Source of the DNA: an uncultured Jannaschia sp.
GTDB lineage: Bacteria; Pseudomonadota; Alphaproteobacteria; Rhodobacterales; Rhodobacteraceae
Reading direction: 5' to 3'
Length of the DNA stretch: 64,000 nt
Assembly (NCBI RefSeq): GCF_947494025.1
Contig: NZ_CANLTQ010000004.1
Coordinates: 1-64,000 of the forward strand
In this document: positions 19,392 to 28,825 of the stretch, piece after piece
Layout of the letters: each line of letters opens with the position of its first letter
Numbering within the stretch: position 1 is the stretch's first letter
Notes under the pieces: model-generated
The model's input: only the letters and a program-made list of their open reading frames with translations
Told to the model about the DNA's origin: nothing
Database searches by the model: none
Position numbers and translations under genes: made by a program

Positions 19392-20311
19392 ACGTCCTGG
19401 CCGTCACGGTCCCCGTCTTTCTGATCATCGGCGCAGGCTACCTGTCCGTCTGGCGAAAGGTTTTCAAACAGGGCCACGTCGATGGGCTGATGGTCTTCAC
19501 CCAGCACTTCGCCATTCCCTGCCTGCTGTTTCTCGCGATGGTCGACCTCGATCTAGCCGAGGTGTTCGACTGGCGACTCCTCGTGGCCTACTATTCGGGC
19601 TCGCTGGTCAGCTTCGCGGCCGGGGTGCTCGGCACCGTATTCTGGCTCAAGCGGGGCGGCGAGGATGCGGTGGCTGTCGGGTTCGCGGCGATGTTCGCCA
19701 ATACCGTCCTGCTGGGCCTGCCCATCGCGGAGCGGGCGTTCGGAACGGAAAGCCTCGGGTCGATCTACGCGATCATCGCGCTCCACGCGGCCTTCTGCTA
19801 CTTTGTCGGCGTCACAGGGATGGAACTCGCGCAGGGCGGCGGACAGGGTCCGCTTGGCGCCGCGCGGGCGGTCGGCTGGTCGATGACGCATAATCCGCTG
19901 ATGCTGGGCATCGCGCTCGGCCTCCTCGTGAACCTGACCGGGTTGCCGATTCCCGACCCCGCACTCGAAGCGGTACGCCTCGTCGCGCGCGCCGCCTTGC
20001 CGGCCGCGCTCTTCGGTCTCGGCGGGGTATTGGTGCAATACCGGCCTGAAGGCGACGCGCGCGGCATCCTCCTCGTCTGCGGTATCGCGCTGATCCTGCA
20101 TCCGGTCTGGACCTACGGCGCCGGGCGCGCGCTCGGCCTCGAGACGGAGCAGTTCCGGGCCGCGGTGATCACCGCCGCCATGGCGCCCGGCGTGAACTCC
20201 TACCTGTTCGCCGCCATGCACGGCCGCGCGATCCGGATCGCCGCATCCTCTGTCCTGCTCGCGACGGCCGTCTCGGTCCTTACCGTGTCGGCCTGGCTTC
20301 TGGTACTCTGA
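19385..20311 (+). CDS. AEC family transporter (auxin-efflux-carrier type)
   Basis: 308 residues, about ten hydrophobic segments. Start LDVLAVTVPVFLIIGAGYLS and LLGLPIAERAFG and the later MTHNPLMLGIALGLLVNLTG are typical of the AEC/malonate-carrier family. Inner membrane; substrates of relatives include malonate and malate. GTG start at 19385 overlaps the end of the preceding hydrolase gene. Confidence 0.85.
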   Translation: MLDVLAVTVPVFLIIGAGYLSVWRKVFKQGHVDGLMVFTQHFAIPCLLFLAMVDLDLAEVFDWRLLVAYYSGSLVSFAAGVLGTVFWLKRGGEDAVAVGFAAMFANTVLLGLPIAERAFGTESLGSIYAIIALHAAFCYFVGVTGMELAQGGGQGPLGAARAVGWSMTHNPLMLGIALGLLVNLTGLPIPDPALEAVRLVARAALPAALFGLGGVLVQYRPEGDARGILLVCGIALILHPVWTYGAGRALGLETEQFRAAVITAAMAPGVNSYLFAAMHGRAIRIAASSVLLATAVSVLTVSAWLLVL

Positions 20312-20317
20312 GACGAC

Positions 20318-20341
20318 GGCTCCGGCGATCGTGCCGGAGCC
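20318..20341. terminator. Hairpin between convergent genes
   Basis: Perfect 9-base stem GGCTCCGGC (20318-20326) with GCCGGAGCC (20333-20341), loop GATCGT. Located between the ends of the AEC transporter gene (+) and the transglycosylase gene (-), so it may serve both. No T-run on either side. Confidence 0.5.
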
Positions 20342-20371
20342 GGGTCGGACCTTGCCATCGATACCCGTGGA

Positions 20372-21226
20372 TCAGCCGTCCACGGCGGCGGGCCAGACCG
20401 GCGCGCGCTGCTGGGCGAAGTAGTCCTTGTCGAGTTCCCACGCGACGAAGAGCGGCACCTCCTCGCCGTCGGTCGGCGCCCCGTTCCAGTCGGGACGCTG
20501 TACCGGCCGCATCGAAGCTTGCAGGCCGCTGCAGAACGGCTGCCGGGCGAGCCATTGCCGCATGTCCTCGCGCTTGCGGCTCGAATGGAACGGGCCCCAA
20601 TCGGCGGCCACGCCGCGCATCCCGCGGGAAATCACGTCGTCGCGCGGGACCGTGACGTTCATGATCCGCACGGCGCAGGCCATGTTCAGCGCGCCGTCCT
20701 TCAATGCCGCGCCGGACCGCGCCTTGCAGCCGTAACCACGGGCCGTCGCCGGAAGGATCTGGACGAGACCGTACCAAAGTCCGCCACCGCCCACGGCCGT
20801 GGGCCGGTAGGTGCTTTCGTGCTTGGACAGCGTCGAGAGGAGCCCGGCCCAGAACGCCTTGCGGCCCCATTCGTCGGCCTCCGGATAGGCCGGACACCAC
20901 TCGCCGATGTCGCGCGGGACGGTCTCGATCAGGCGGGCGCCCTGCGTGTCGAGCGCGTGCATCACGGCCCGGGTCCAGCGGCCGGAGCCGTTCACGTGAT
21001 CCCAACGCAGATCGGGCAGTTCGACCGTCGCGGCGCGCGGCGCGGGACGATCCGATTCCCCCGGCGCGAGAGACGGACCGGCCCCTGGCGTCAAAGCGGA
21101 CATGGTGCTCGGCACCGTCGTGAGGACGCGCTGCGACGCGGGCTCCGCGCTCGCCGGTCCGGACAGAATGGGACCGAAAGCGGCCAACACGCCCGCCATC
21201 AGCGCGCGCTTCAAAGGTTTCGTCAT
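20372..21226 (-). CDS. Secreted lytic transglycosylase-like protein
   Basis: 284 residues from the ATG at 21226 (an ATG at 21247 adds 7). Signal peptide [20 protein letters not shown] and so on to about residue 27, then a Pro-rich stretch, then an SLT-type domain. The catalytic Glu is in [10 protein letters not shown] (about residue 137), followed by [21 protein letters not shown]. Cleaves peptidoglycan in the periplasm. The C-terminal region with four Cys is not part of the usual domain. Nothing around it suggests a secretion system. Confidence 0.75.
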   Translation of the reverse strand: MTKPLKRALMAGVLAAFGPILSGPASAEPASQRVLTTVPSTMSALTPGAGPSLAPGESDRPAPRAATVELPDLRWDHVNGSGRWTRAVMHALDTQGARLIETVPRDIGEWCPAYPEADEWGRKAFWAGLLSTLSKHESTYRPTAVGGGGLWYGLVQILPATARGYGCKARSGAALKDGALNMACAVRIMNVTVPRDDVISRGMRGVAADWGPFHSSRKREDMRQWLARQPFCSGLQASMRPVQRPDWNGAPTDGEEVPLFVAWELDKDYFAQQRAPVWPAAVDG

Positions 21227-21494
21227 GAAGTTCCCCCGAACGTTCATCTATGGACGCCGCGAAGGCCGTGCGAAGGATCGCGGCGGGCATCGCGGTTTCG
21301 CGCCACCCCTTGTCCGAACTCCGATGGCAGTCGGAACGGACACCGGTCGGATAGCATCGTCCGGCCCTTGCGCAAATCTCCGCCCCCGGATCGCCCTCCG
21401 ATCGGCGATCTCCCGCCTTCGACCTGCCGTCTTGCCCCGCCTCCGGACCGGCCCTAAACCCGGTTGCGACCCGACCAGCCGACCGGAGGCCCCC

Positions 21495-23009
21495 ATGCTC
21501 GACCTGACCTACGACACGCCGAAACCCCGCGTGATCGCGGGGGAGACCGATGATTGGGAGGTGGTGATCGGCATGGAGGTCCACGCCCAGGTCGCCTCGA
21601 ACGCCAAGCTCTTCTCCGGCGCCTCGACCCGCTTCGGCGCGGAGCCGAATTCGAACGTGGCCTTCGTGGATGCCGGGATGCCGGGCATGCTGCCGGTCAT
21701 CAACGAGTTCTGCGTGGCGCAGGCGGTGCGGACGGGCCTCGGCCTCAAGGCGGCGATCAACCTGCGCTCGGCCTTCGACCGGAAGAACTATTTCTACCCC
21801 GACCTGCCGCAAGGTTACCAGATCAGCCAACTCTACCACCCGATCGTCGGCGAGGGCGAGGTGCTGGTGGAGATGGGCGACGGCACGGCCCGCATCGTCC
21901 GCATCGAGCGCATCCACCTCGAACAGGATGCAGGCAAGTCGATCCACGACATGGATCCGACCATGTCCTTCGTGGATCTGAACCGCACCGGGGTCGCGCT
22001 GATGGAGATCGTCTCCCGCCCCGACATCCGCGGGCCGGAGGAAGCCGCGGCCTACGTCACCAAGCTGCGCCAGATCATGCGCTATCTGGGAACCTGCGAC
22101 GGCAACATGCAGAACGGCAACCTGCGCGCCGATGTGAACGTATCGATTTGCCGCCCCGGCGCCTACGAGCGCTACCAGGAGACGCAGGACTTCGGCCATC
22201 TCGGCACGCGTTGCGAGATCAAGAACATGAACTCGCTGCGCTTCATCCAGCAGGCGATCGAGGTCGAGGCGCGGCGCCAGATCGCCATCGTGGAGGCCGG
22301 CGGCAAGGTCGTGCAGGAGACGCGGCTTTACGACGTGGAGCGGGGCGAAACGCGCTCGATGCGTTCCAAGGAGGAGGCGCACGATTATCGCTACTTCCCC
22401 GATCCGGACCTCTTGCCGCTCGAACTCGAGCAGGAGTGGGTGGACGATATCGCCGCCGCCCTGCCCGAGTTGCCGGACGCGAAGAAGGCCCGCTTCATGG
22501 AGGCGTTCGGCCTGTCGGACTACGATGCCGGCGTGCTGACCGCGGACACCGCGAACGCCGCGTTTTTCGAGGAGGTCGTGGCCGCGTCCGGCAACGGCAA
22601 GGTTTCGGCAAACTGGGTCATCAACGATCTGTTCGGACGGCTGAAGAAGGACGATGCCGGGATCGAGGCGAGCCCGGTGAGCCCTGCGCAGCTTGGCGGG
22701 ATCATCGCGCTGATCGAGCGGGGCGACATCTCCGGCAAGATCGCCAAGGATGTCTTCGAGATCGTCTATACCGAAGGCGGCGACCCGGCGGAGATCGTCG
22801 AGGCGCGCGGCATGAAGCAGGTCACCGATACCGGGGCGATCGAAGCCGCGGTGGACGAGATCATCGCCGCCAACGCGGCGCAGGTCGAGAAGGCGCGCGC
22901 CAATCCCAAGCTTGCGGGCTGGTTCGTGGGTCAGGTGATGAAGGCCACCGGCGGCAAGGCGAACCCCAAGGCGGTCAACGAGATCGTGAGCGCGAAGCTC
23001 GGGCTCTAG
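21495..23009 (+). CDS. gatB: Asp-tRNA(Asn)/Glu-tRNA(Gln) amidotransferase subunit B
   Basis: 504 residues. [38 protein letters not shown] (shown in part: [13 protein letters not shown]) and the [17 protein letters not shown] motif are diagnostic, and the C-terminal YqeY-like domain ([16 protein letters not shown]) is complete. GatB activates and transfers ammonia to mischarged Glu-tRNA(Gln), which fits an organism that uses GatCAB and has the tRNA-Gln seen at 2293. gatC and gatA are not adjacent. ATG at 21495 agrees with family N-termini; the frame is open far upstream. Confidence 0.96.
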   Translation: MLDLTYDTPKPRVIAGETDDWEVVIGMEVHAQVASNAKLFSGASTRFGAEPNSNVAFVDAGMPGMLPVINEFCVAQAVRTGLGLKAAINLRSAFDRKNYFYPDLPQGYQISQLYHPIVGEGEVLVEMGDGTARIVRIERIHLEQDAGKSIHDMDPTMSFVDLNRTGVALMEIVSRPDIRGPEEAAAYVTKLRQIMRYLGTCDGNMQNGNLRADVNVSICRPGAYERYQETQDFGHLGTRCEIKNMNSLRFIQQAIEVEARRQIAIVEAGGKVVQETRLYDVERGETRSMRSKEEAHDYRYFPDPDLLPLELEQEWVDDIAAALPELPDAKKARFMEAFGLSDYDAGVLTADTANAAFFEEVVAASGNGKVSANWVINDLFGRLKKDDAGIEASPVSPAQLGGIIALIERGDISGKIAKDVFEIVYTEGGDPAEIVEARGMKQVTDTGAIEAAVDEIIAANAAQVEKARANPKLAGWFVGQVMKATGGKANPKAVNEIVSAKLGL

Positions 23010-23042
23010 TCCCGACCCCAGCGCCTTCCGACCCGCGAACGG

Positions 23043-23303
23043 TCAGGAGACGTCGTCGAGATCGAGCGAGAGCGCATGGATCCGCGTCATCACGTCGCCC
23101 AAAGCGGCGTGGACCATCCGGTGCCGGGTCAATCGGGACTTGCCCGCGAACGCGCCGGCGGCCATCGCGACATGCCAGTGGCTCTCGCCGGAGCCGTCGT
23201 CGCCGGCATGTCCGCTGTGTTTCGCGCTTTCGTTGCTCACGGCCAGACGTTCGGGGGCGAACGCGTCGTTCAGACGCGCCTCGATGATCGACTGCATCCG
23301 CAT
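23043..23303 (-). CDS. BolA family protein
   Basis: 86 residues. Core motifs ARLNDAFAPERLAVSNESAKHSGHAG and SRLTRHRMVHAALGDVM are shown in short form as KHSGHAG and RLTRHRMVHAAL. BolA proteins partner with monothiol glutaredoxins and handle Fe-S clusters; no glutaredoxin is adjacent. ATG at 23303, divergent from the J-domain gene with about 77 bases between them. In many alphaproteobacteria bolA, this dnaJ-like gene and cobS lie together. Confidence 0.9.
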   Translation of the reverse strand: MRMQSIIEARLNDAFAPERLAVSNESAKHSGHAGDDGSGESHWHVAMAAGAFAGKSRLTRHRMVHAALGDVMTRIHALSLDLDDVS

Positions 23304-23380
23304 GAATAATCCTTCCGAAAGGTCTTCCCTCTGACGGCGCTATGGCTAAACTCTGGCGCCTCAGGCCGGAAGGGGTGCAG

Positions 23381-23992
23381 ATGACCAAAAGTAACCCGTT
23401 CAACTTCGACATGCGCGTCTCCACCGCGAAGAAGCGCAACCCGCGCGGACGGCGGGGCATGTCGGGCGCGGTCGAGACCTCCACCCGCGTGTGCGATCAC
23501 GAGGGCTGCGAGGAGATGGGAAAGTTCCGCGCGCCCAAGAGCCGGGATTCCACGGACGACTACTACTGGTTCTGCAGGGATCACGTGCGCGAGTACAACG
23601 CGAAGTGGTCCTTTTTCGACGGCGCGACCGAGGCCGAGCTCCAGCGGCAATCCGAAAAGGACGCGCAGACCCGTCCCTTCCGCAAGTCGGTCGAGGAACG
23701 CGCCTGGGCGCGCCTCGGGATCGAGGATGCGCATCAGGTCCTCGGCGGCAACGCCACGCGCAATCCCGGCCGCGGCGTGGTCGGGCGCAAGCTGCCGCCC
23801 ACCGAGCGCAAGGCGCTCGAAATCCTCGAGGCCAAGGACGATTGGGACAAGGCCTCGATCCGCAAGGCCTACAAGGGCCTCATCAAGGTGCTGCATCCCG
23901 ACATGAACGGCGGCGACCGCAGCCAGGAGGAGCAGCTCGCCGAGGTCGTCTGGGCCTGGGACCAGCTCAAGGACAGTCGTAACTTCAAATGA
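23381..23992 (+). CDS. J-domain (DnaJ-like) protein
   Basis: 203 residues from the ATG at 23381 (GGAAGGGG upstream; MTKSNPFNFDMRVSTAKKRN is the family start). The J domain is at the C-terminus: DWDKASIRKAYKGLIKVLHP then DMNGGDR, so the HPD motif is intact. The N-terminal part has CDHEGCEEMGKFRAPKS and YYWFCRDHVREYN, a Cys/His-rich region that may bind metal. It would stimulate an Hsp70. This is the form that sits beside bolA and cobS in alphaproteobacteria. The end overlaps the convergent DUF2235 gene by 8 bases. Confidence 0.88.
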   Translation: MTKSNPFNFDMRVSTAKKRNPRGRRGMSGAVETSTRVCDHEGCEEMGKFRAPKSRDSTDDYYWFCRDHVREYNAKWSFFDGATEAELQRQSEKDAQTRPFRKSVEERAWARLGIEDAHQVLGGNATRNPGRGVVGRKLPPTERKALEILEAKDDWDKASIRKAYKGLIKVLHPDMNGGDRSQEEQLAEVVWAWDQLKDSRNFK

Positions 23993-25157
23993 CGCGTTCG
24001 TCCCGTTCGGCCTTCCAGGCCCTGAGTTCCGCCACGCGCGGATCAAGGGGCGCGGGACGGTAGGGCGACGCCCCCTCCGGATCGTGCGCCCAGCGGTGAC
24101 GCGCGGCCTCGCTCACTTCCTCCCAGAAACCGACCGGATCGCGCGGACGCCCGAACCGGCGCAGGACCTGCGCGAACAGGCCGCCCCTCGGCGGATCGGA
24201 GCTGACAAGGCGGCCGAGCGGATCACCCTCCGCCGCGATCCTGCTTCGCACCAGCGGATCGAACCCAAGGCCCGCATCCTCCGCCCCGTCGATGATCCAG
24301 TCGAGCGCGACCGCGCTCTGATCCCTGATCGCGCCGCCCCCGCCGACGGCGCCGTGGTCGCCGGGAAAGTATTCCTGCCGGTAGGGCCGCCCCTCGCGAT
24401 CCGCATTCAACTCGTCGAGATTGTCCCACAGGGTCGGACGGAATGGCCGCCGGCGTTCGTCGATGGCGACGGCGTGCCGGGCGGCCCGCACCATGGGGCC
24501 GAGCGTGGTGTTGTGGAACGCGTAGCGCCGATGGATCACCGTTCCGGGGGTCAACACGCCCGGAATGCCCAGCGCGCCCACCGTATCCCAGACCCCGAGA
24601 TAGGCGATGTCGAATGGGATCGCCTGATCCGCTCCGAACTTCGCGTAAACGGAGGCATCCGTCGGATCGGTCATGATCCAGGGCGAATGGAGGGCGCGCC
24701 ATTCGGCGTTGCGCATCTGGCCGCGTGACGCGCTCCCGTGCCGCCGTCCGGTGTAGCGGGCGACGGCCTCGGGAAGACGGGTCAGAGCGTCCCGGCTCAG
24801 AAGACCGGTGAAGCGGATGAATCCGACGAGCGACCGCGCGGTGAAGGCCCCGCGCGAGAAGCCGAAGACATGGATTGCGTCGCCCGGCTCGTAAAGGAAG
24901 ACGAGATGGCGATAGGCCTCGACGACATTGTCGAGAAGCCCCAGGCCGAGCAACCCGCCCAGCACGCGATCGCTCGTCCGGGCAAGCCACGTCACGCCGC
25001 GCCGCCCTGAACCGACGCCCTCGACATAGATCGGAACCTGCGCCTGCCCGTCGTCGCCCTGCGGCGCGACCGCTTGCGCGAGACGGACCACATTGGTCGG
25101 ATGCGGATGTTCGGCGACGTTCCAGGTGCCGTCGCAAAGGATGACGATGCGCTTCAT
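23985..25157 (-). CDS. DUF2235 alpha/beta-hydrolase-like protein
   Basis: 390 residues from the ATG at 25157 (MKRIVILCDGTWN is the family start). Motifs: CDGTWN, then HVFGFSRGAFTARSLVG with GxSxGG-type nucleophile Ser in GFSRGAF, and FPGDHGAVGGGG with a candidate catalytic Asp-His. Relatives include the Tle1 phospholipase effectors of type VI secretion, but no vgrG, hcp or immunity gene is near, so a housekeeping lipase role is equally possible. No signal peptide. Confidence 0.8.
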   Translation of the reverse strand: MKRIVILCDGTWNVAEHPHPTNVVRLAQAVAPQGDDGQAQVPIYVEGVGSGRRGVTWLARTSDRVLGGLLGLGLLDNVVEAYRHLVFLYEPGDAIHVFGFSRGAFTARSLVGFIRFTGLLSRDALTRLPEAVARYTGRRHGSASRGQMRNAEWRALHSPWIMTDPTDASVYAKFGADQAIPFDIAYLGVWDTVGALGIPGVLTPGTVIHRRYAFHNTTLGPMVRAARHAVAIDERRRPFRPTLWDNLDELNADREGRPYRQEYFPGDHGAVGGGGAIRDQSAVALDWIIDGAEDAGLGFDPLVRSRIAAEGDPLGRLVSSDPPRGGLFAQVLRRFGRPRDPVGFWEEVSEAARHRWAHDPEGASPYRPAPLDPRVAELRAWKAERDERVI

Positions 25158-25301
25158 GCACGTGACCATACCACGCGTCGACGCGAAACACCCCCGGCCC
25201 ACCATTGGGACCGGAGGCGTTCGTTTCGGGCGTCCGATCCCATGGGGGCGGATCGGCGGCCCGTCAGCCCGTCTGGCGGACAGGGCAGATGCAGCGCGAA
25301 A

Positions 25302-25862
25302 TCACTGCTGCGGCAGGAGAACGCGGTCGATCACGTGGATGACGCCGTTCGATTGCTGCACGTTGGCGATGGTGACCGTGGCGGTGCGGCCATTCTCGTC
25401 GGTTAGCATGATCTCATCGCCTTCGTAGGTCGCCTGCAGGGTGCAGCCGCCGACGGTCGGGACCGGATGCGTGCCGCCGTCGTCGTCGATCATGCCGCGG
25501 ATCGCCATGGCGTCGGCATCGGCCGCCACGACGTGGCAGGAAAGGATTTGCGCGAGTTGCGCCTTGTTCTCGGGCATCATCAGCTGCTCGAGCGTCTCGT
25601 CGGAGATCATGTCGAAGGCGTCGTTCGTCGGTGCGAAGACGGTGAACGGACCTTCGCCCGACAGCGTCTCGACCAGACCGGCGGCCTGCACGGCGGCCAC
25701 GAGCGTGGTGTGATCGGCGGAGTTCGCAGCGTTCTCGACGATGTTCATGTCGGCCATCATCGGCGCGCCGCCCACCATCGGGTTCTCGGTCGTCGTGTCC
25801 TGGGCGAAGGCGGCGCCGGACAGGGTCAGCGCCGCGGTGGCGGCAAGTGCGATGTAGTTCAT
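25302..25862 (-). CDS. Secreted fasciclin-domain protein
   Basis: 186 residues. Signal peptide MNYIALAATAALTLSGAAFA, then one fasciclin (FAS1) domain: H1 FTVFAPTNDAFDMI, the YH-equivalent CHVVAADADAM, and H2 NVQQSNGVIHVIDRVLLPQ. Predicted periplasmic or extracellular adhesion-type protein. It lies 105 bases downstream of the anti-sigma factor gene on the same strand. In mycobacteria SigK and RskA control fasciclin proteins MPT70 and MPT83, so this is a likely target of the adjacent sigma factor (inference). Confidence 0.88.
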   Translation of the reverse strand: MNYIALAATAALTLSGAAFAQDTTTENPMVGGAPMMADMNIVENAANSADHTTLVAAVQAAGLVETLSGEGPFTVFAPTNDAFDMISDETLEQLMMPENKAQLAQILSCHVVAADADAMAIRGMIDDDGGTHPVPTVGGCTLQATYEGDEIMLTDENGRTATVTIANVQQSNGVIHVIDRVLLPQQ

Positions 25863-25967
25863 TTCGGTCTCTCCCGTTGGGATCGTGGGGCCGGGCGTCC
25901 TCGCCTCGGTTGCTCACAGTCACGGGATTCTCCGCCGCAAAGTTTCACACGTCGCGGCGGAAACGAT

Positions 25968-26636
25968 TCATATCTCGAAAAGCGGCTCGGCCGCCAATAT
26001 CTCGCCGGTCGGCTGTCCGGTGGGCGAGCCGCCCTCGGGTTCGTCGGAGACCGCGAAGACCACGCCCACGTCCAGACCCTCGGGGCGCGGGATATCGATC
26101 TGCCCGCTTTCGGGCACGAGTCCGAGCGAGACGGGATCCGCATCGCCCGCGATCAGCCAGAGCTCGAGGGACCTGCCCGGCGCGGCGGCACCCTCCTGCA
26201 GGATGATGCGCAGCGTATCCTCATCCGCCCCGGCGGCGACGAGCAGTCCCGCCTGCGGGGCCGCGAGGTCGACATGGAGAGTCGGATCGAAGGGATCGGC
26301 CGGCTGCAACAGGAAGAACGCCGCAGCGAGGGCCGCGACGGGCACGCCGACGATTGCGCCCCACCCCGCCCAGCCGCGCCGGGATTCGTGCGGGAACAGG
26401 CGCGCCTCGATCTGCCGTTTCAGCCGCGCGGGCGGCACCTTCTCCTCGGTTCCGAGAAGCGTCGCGAGGTCGGCCGCCCATTCCGCGTGCAGCGCCCGGA
26501 GCCGCGGCTCCTGCGAGAGCCGCCGCTCAAGTGCTGCGGCATCGTCGCGATCCAGAAGGCCCAGCACGTATTCGCCGACGAGGGCGACGTCATCATCGTT
26601 GGGACGTTCGGGAGGGCGGTCGGGCGCGTCGATCAT
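25968..26636 (-). CDS. Anti-sigma factor, RskA type
   Basis: 222 residues. N-terminal cytosolic part with a ZAS-like helix set (ALVGEYVLGLLDRDDAAALE, then LRALHAEWAADL) but no clear HxxxCxxC zinc motif. One membrane helix (about residues 98-118, WGAIVGVPVAALAAAFFLL) follows, then a periplasmic domain of the RskA C-terminal type with GRSLELWLIAGD and LVPESGQIDIPRP. Holds the sigma factor at the membrane. Its ATG overlaps the sigma factor stop (ATGA, 26633-26636), so the two are translationally coupled. Confidence 0.88.
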   Translation of the reverse strand: MIDAPDRPPERPNDDDVALVGEYVLGLLDRDDAAALERRLSQEPRLRALHAEWAADLATLLGTEEKVPPARLKRQIEARLFPHESRRGWAGWGAIVGVPVAALAAAFFLLQPADPFDPTLHVDLAAPQAGLLVAAGADEDTLRIILQEGAAAPGRSLELWLIAGDADPVSLGLVPESGQIDIPRPEGLDVGVVFAVSDEPEGGSPTGQPTGEILAAEPLFEI

Positions 26637-27181
26637 CGGGAGATACACTCCCGCAGCGTGATCAGGCTTCGACGAAGCCAGGTCCGCATCGTGTTGAGCG
26701 GCACGTCGAAACGCGTGGCGAGTTCCGCATAGGTCTGGCCCAGCAGATAGGCACCGCGAACGGCCTCGGATCGCTGCGCCTCGAGTTCGCCCAGGCATTG
26801 AGCAACCCGCTTGGCCTGACCCCTGGCCACGGCATGCGCCTCAGGGCCCGGCGCGGCGTCGCGCAGGGTGTCGTCCGCGGGCATATCGACGCGACCGCTT
26901 TCACGGCGGCGGGATCGCAGGATGTCGATGCAGTGATTGCGCGCGACCGTCGCCATCCAGGTGATGGGCGACAAACCGTTGACCCGATACCGGTCGGCGT
27001 TGTTCCAGATCTTGACGTATATGTCCTGCACGGCGTCTTCGGCCTCTCCGCGATCACCGAGGACACGCAGCGCGATCCCGAACAGTTTCGCCGACGTTGC
27101 GTCGTAGAGCCGGCCGAACGCGTCACTGTCCCCGATCGCCGCGCTGGCGAGCCAGCGCTCGATCTCATCCAATGTAGCCAA
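26633..27181 (-). CDS. ECF RNA polymerase sigma factor
   Basis: 182 residues. Region 2 has [32 protein letters not shown] and [20 protein letters not shown]; region 4 has [20 protein letters not shown] and [16 protein letters not shown]. No region 3, so ECF class, of the SigK-like type. The start is a TTG (27179-27181), chosen because GGAGGG lies 6 bases upstream and [11 protein letters not shown] matches the expected beginning. It is the first gene of an operon with the anti-sigma gene and probably the fasciclin gene, divergent from cobS. Confidence 0.88.
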   Translation of the reverse strand: MATLDEIERWLASAAIGDSDAFGRLYDATSAKLFGIALRVLGDRGEAEDAVQDIYVKIWNNADRYRVNGLSPITWMATVARNHCIDILRSRRRESGRVDMPADDTLRDAAPGPEAHAVARGQAKRVAQCLGELEAQRSEAVRGAYLLGQTYAELATRFDVPLNTMRTWLRRSLITLRECISR

Positions 27182-27290
27182 GAATCCCTCCGAGCGACCT
27201 CGGAGACCGGCAGGAGCCACCCCCGCCTTTCCCTTGCGGTCCCCTCCCTTATGTTGCATCCGAACACGCGGCTGCAAGGAGAGTAACGAG
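27182..27290. promoter_or_regulatory. Divergent control region, sigma factor / cobS
   Basis: 109 bases between the TTG of the sigma factor gene (-) and the ATG of cobS (+), so both promoters must lie here or overlap the coding ends. AAGGAGAG (27276-27283) is the cobS ribosome site. The bases GATGCAACATAAGG on the minus strand are a weak candidate ECF -35 region (AAC core); no firm -10. Confidence 0.35.
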
Positions 27291-28277
27291 ATGGCGGATG
27301 GCGGTCTGGAGATGAAGTTGAAGCCGACCCGGGACGTCTCCGTCCGGGAGGCGTTCGGGATAGACTCGGACATGACGATCAAGGGGTTCGAGGATCCGGG
27401 AGAGCGCACGCCGGCGATCGACACGACCTACAAGTTCGACCCCGACACCACGCTCGCCATCCTCGCGGGTTTCGGCTGGAACCGCCGGGTAATGATCCAG
27501 GGCTACCACGGCACTGGCAAGTCCACCCATATCGAACAAGTCGCCGCCCGGCTCAACTGGCCCTGCGTGCGCGTCAACCTCGACAGCCACATCTCCCGCA
27601 TCGACCTGATCGGCAAGGACGCGATCCGGTTGCGCGACGGGGTGCAGGTGACCGAGTTCCACGAGGGGATCCTTCCCTGGGCGTTGCGCAACCCGGTGGC
27701 GATCGTGTTCGACGAGTACGATGCCGGTCGCGCCGACGTGATGTTCGTGATCCAGCGCGTCTTGGAGCATGACGGCAAGCTGACGCTGATGGACCAGAAC
27801 GAGATCATCACGCCGCACCCGTCCTTCCGCCTTTTCGCGACGGCGAACACGGTGGGCCTCGGCGATACGACGGGCCTCTACCACGGCACGCAGCAGATCA
27901 ACCAGGCGCAGATGGACCGCTGGTCGATGGTGGCGACGCTGAACTACCTCAGCCACGACGCGGAGACGATGATCGTGCTGGCGAAGAACCCGCATTACAA
28001 CAACGAGAAGGGCCGCCAGACCGTGTCGCGCATGGTCACCGTCGCCGACCTGACCCGGACCGCCTTCATGAACGGCGACCTGTCCACCCTCATGTCGCCG
28101 CGCACGGTGCTGGCCTGGGCTCAGAACGCGGAGATCTTCCGTGACATCGGCTATGCGTTCCGGCTGACGTTCCTGAACAAGTGCGACGAGCTGGAGCGGC
28201 AGACGGTCGCGGAGTTCTACCAGCGCTGCTTCGACGAGGAATTGCCCGAGAGTGCCGCAAGCCTGTCGCTCGGCTGA
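27291..28277 (+). CDS. cobS: Cobaltochelatase subunit CobS (AAA+ ATPase)
   Basis: 328 residues. AAA+ module of the MoxR/BchI type: Walker [10 protein letters not shown] (71-79), Walker [11 protein letters not shown] (Asp141, Glu142), sensor-1 region [11 protein letters not shown] and the [17 protein letters not shown] arginine-finger area. With CobT and CobN it inserts cobalt into hydrogenobyrinic acid a,c-diamide in the aerobic B12 pathway. The ATG at 27291 follows AAGGAGAG. cobT is 2.8 kb away with two unrelated minus-strand genes between; cobN is not in the window. B12 made here would serve the mutase at 2447. Confidence 0.95.
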   Translation: MADGGLEMKLKPTRDVSVREAFGIDSDMTIKGFEDPGERTPAIDTTYKFDPDTTLAILAGFGWNRRVMIQGYHGTGKSTHIEQVAARLNWPCVRVNLDSHISRIDLIGKDAIRLRDGVQVTEFHEGILPWALRNPVAIVFDEYDAGRADVMFVIQRVLEHDGKLTLMDQNEIITPHPSFRLFATANTVGLGDTTGLYHGTQQINQAQMDRWSMVATLNYLSHDAETMIVLAKNPHYNNEKGRQTVSRMVTVADLTRTAFMNGDLSTLMSPRTVLAWAQNAEIFRDIGYAFRLTFLNKCDELERQTVAEFYQRCFDEELPESAASLSLG

Positions 28278-28777
28278 TCCGCCTTCGACAGTTCGCGTAG
28301 CTCGGGTGCAGGAACAGATTCTGCACGGCTCGCATGACCGAACCGTTTCGATGGACGCGTCGTGCGAGGCTGGACGTGCGCTGGAAACGCTTGCGGAAGC
28401 CAGTGGCGAGTGGAAACGCGTTTCGGCTCTGACCTTATGGACCGGACGGTTGCAGCCCGGTTCAACGAGACCGGCCGTTCAGGCCGTCGCTTCGGAAGGA
28501 CCGGGATGCGAATTGGACCCGATCCGCATGCCGTCGCCGACGCGACGTCCCCCTGTCTAAGTGTTCGGCAGGCCCGATCGCTCCGCGTGTGATCCTCGCG
28601 AACGACACGGGCGAGATGCGGTACGAAGACGATGTCGAACGGGCATGTCGCTCCTCGCTCCGGACACAGGTGGCCGGTCGCAGGCAGCCGCGGTTTCACC
28701 AGGGAACGCCGCGACGCCCCCTGAGACAGACCCTTCCGTAGTTCGACGGGGCAAGCCGATTTAGTTTGCGGACAGCC
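28278..28777. other. Intergenic stretch with no recognisable gene
   Basis: About 500 bases between cobS and the terminator of the PRC-barrel gene. Short frames exist on both strands but have Arg/Pro-rich, shadow-like composition and no ribosome sites. I see no tRNA, repeat array or transposon remnant here. Confidence 0.5.
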
Positions 28778-28803
28778 AAAAAAAAGGCGGCCCGAGGGCC
28801 GCC
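28778..28803 (-). terminator. Rho-independent terminator of the PRC-barrel gene
   Basis: On the minus strand an 8-base perfect stem (GGCGGCCC 28786-28793 with GGGCCGCC 28796-28803) is followed by eight T (28785-28778). It lies 22 bases after the stop of the PRC-barrel gene. The clearest intrinsic terminator in the window. Confidence 0.9.
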
Positions 28804-28825
28804 CTTCGCATCCTGCCGCGAACGA

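Noticed and set aside
28278-28777. Transposon remnant or RNA gene between cobS and the PRC-barrel gene
   Set aside because: No inverted ends, transposase fragments or RNA folds could be recognised.
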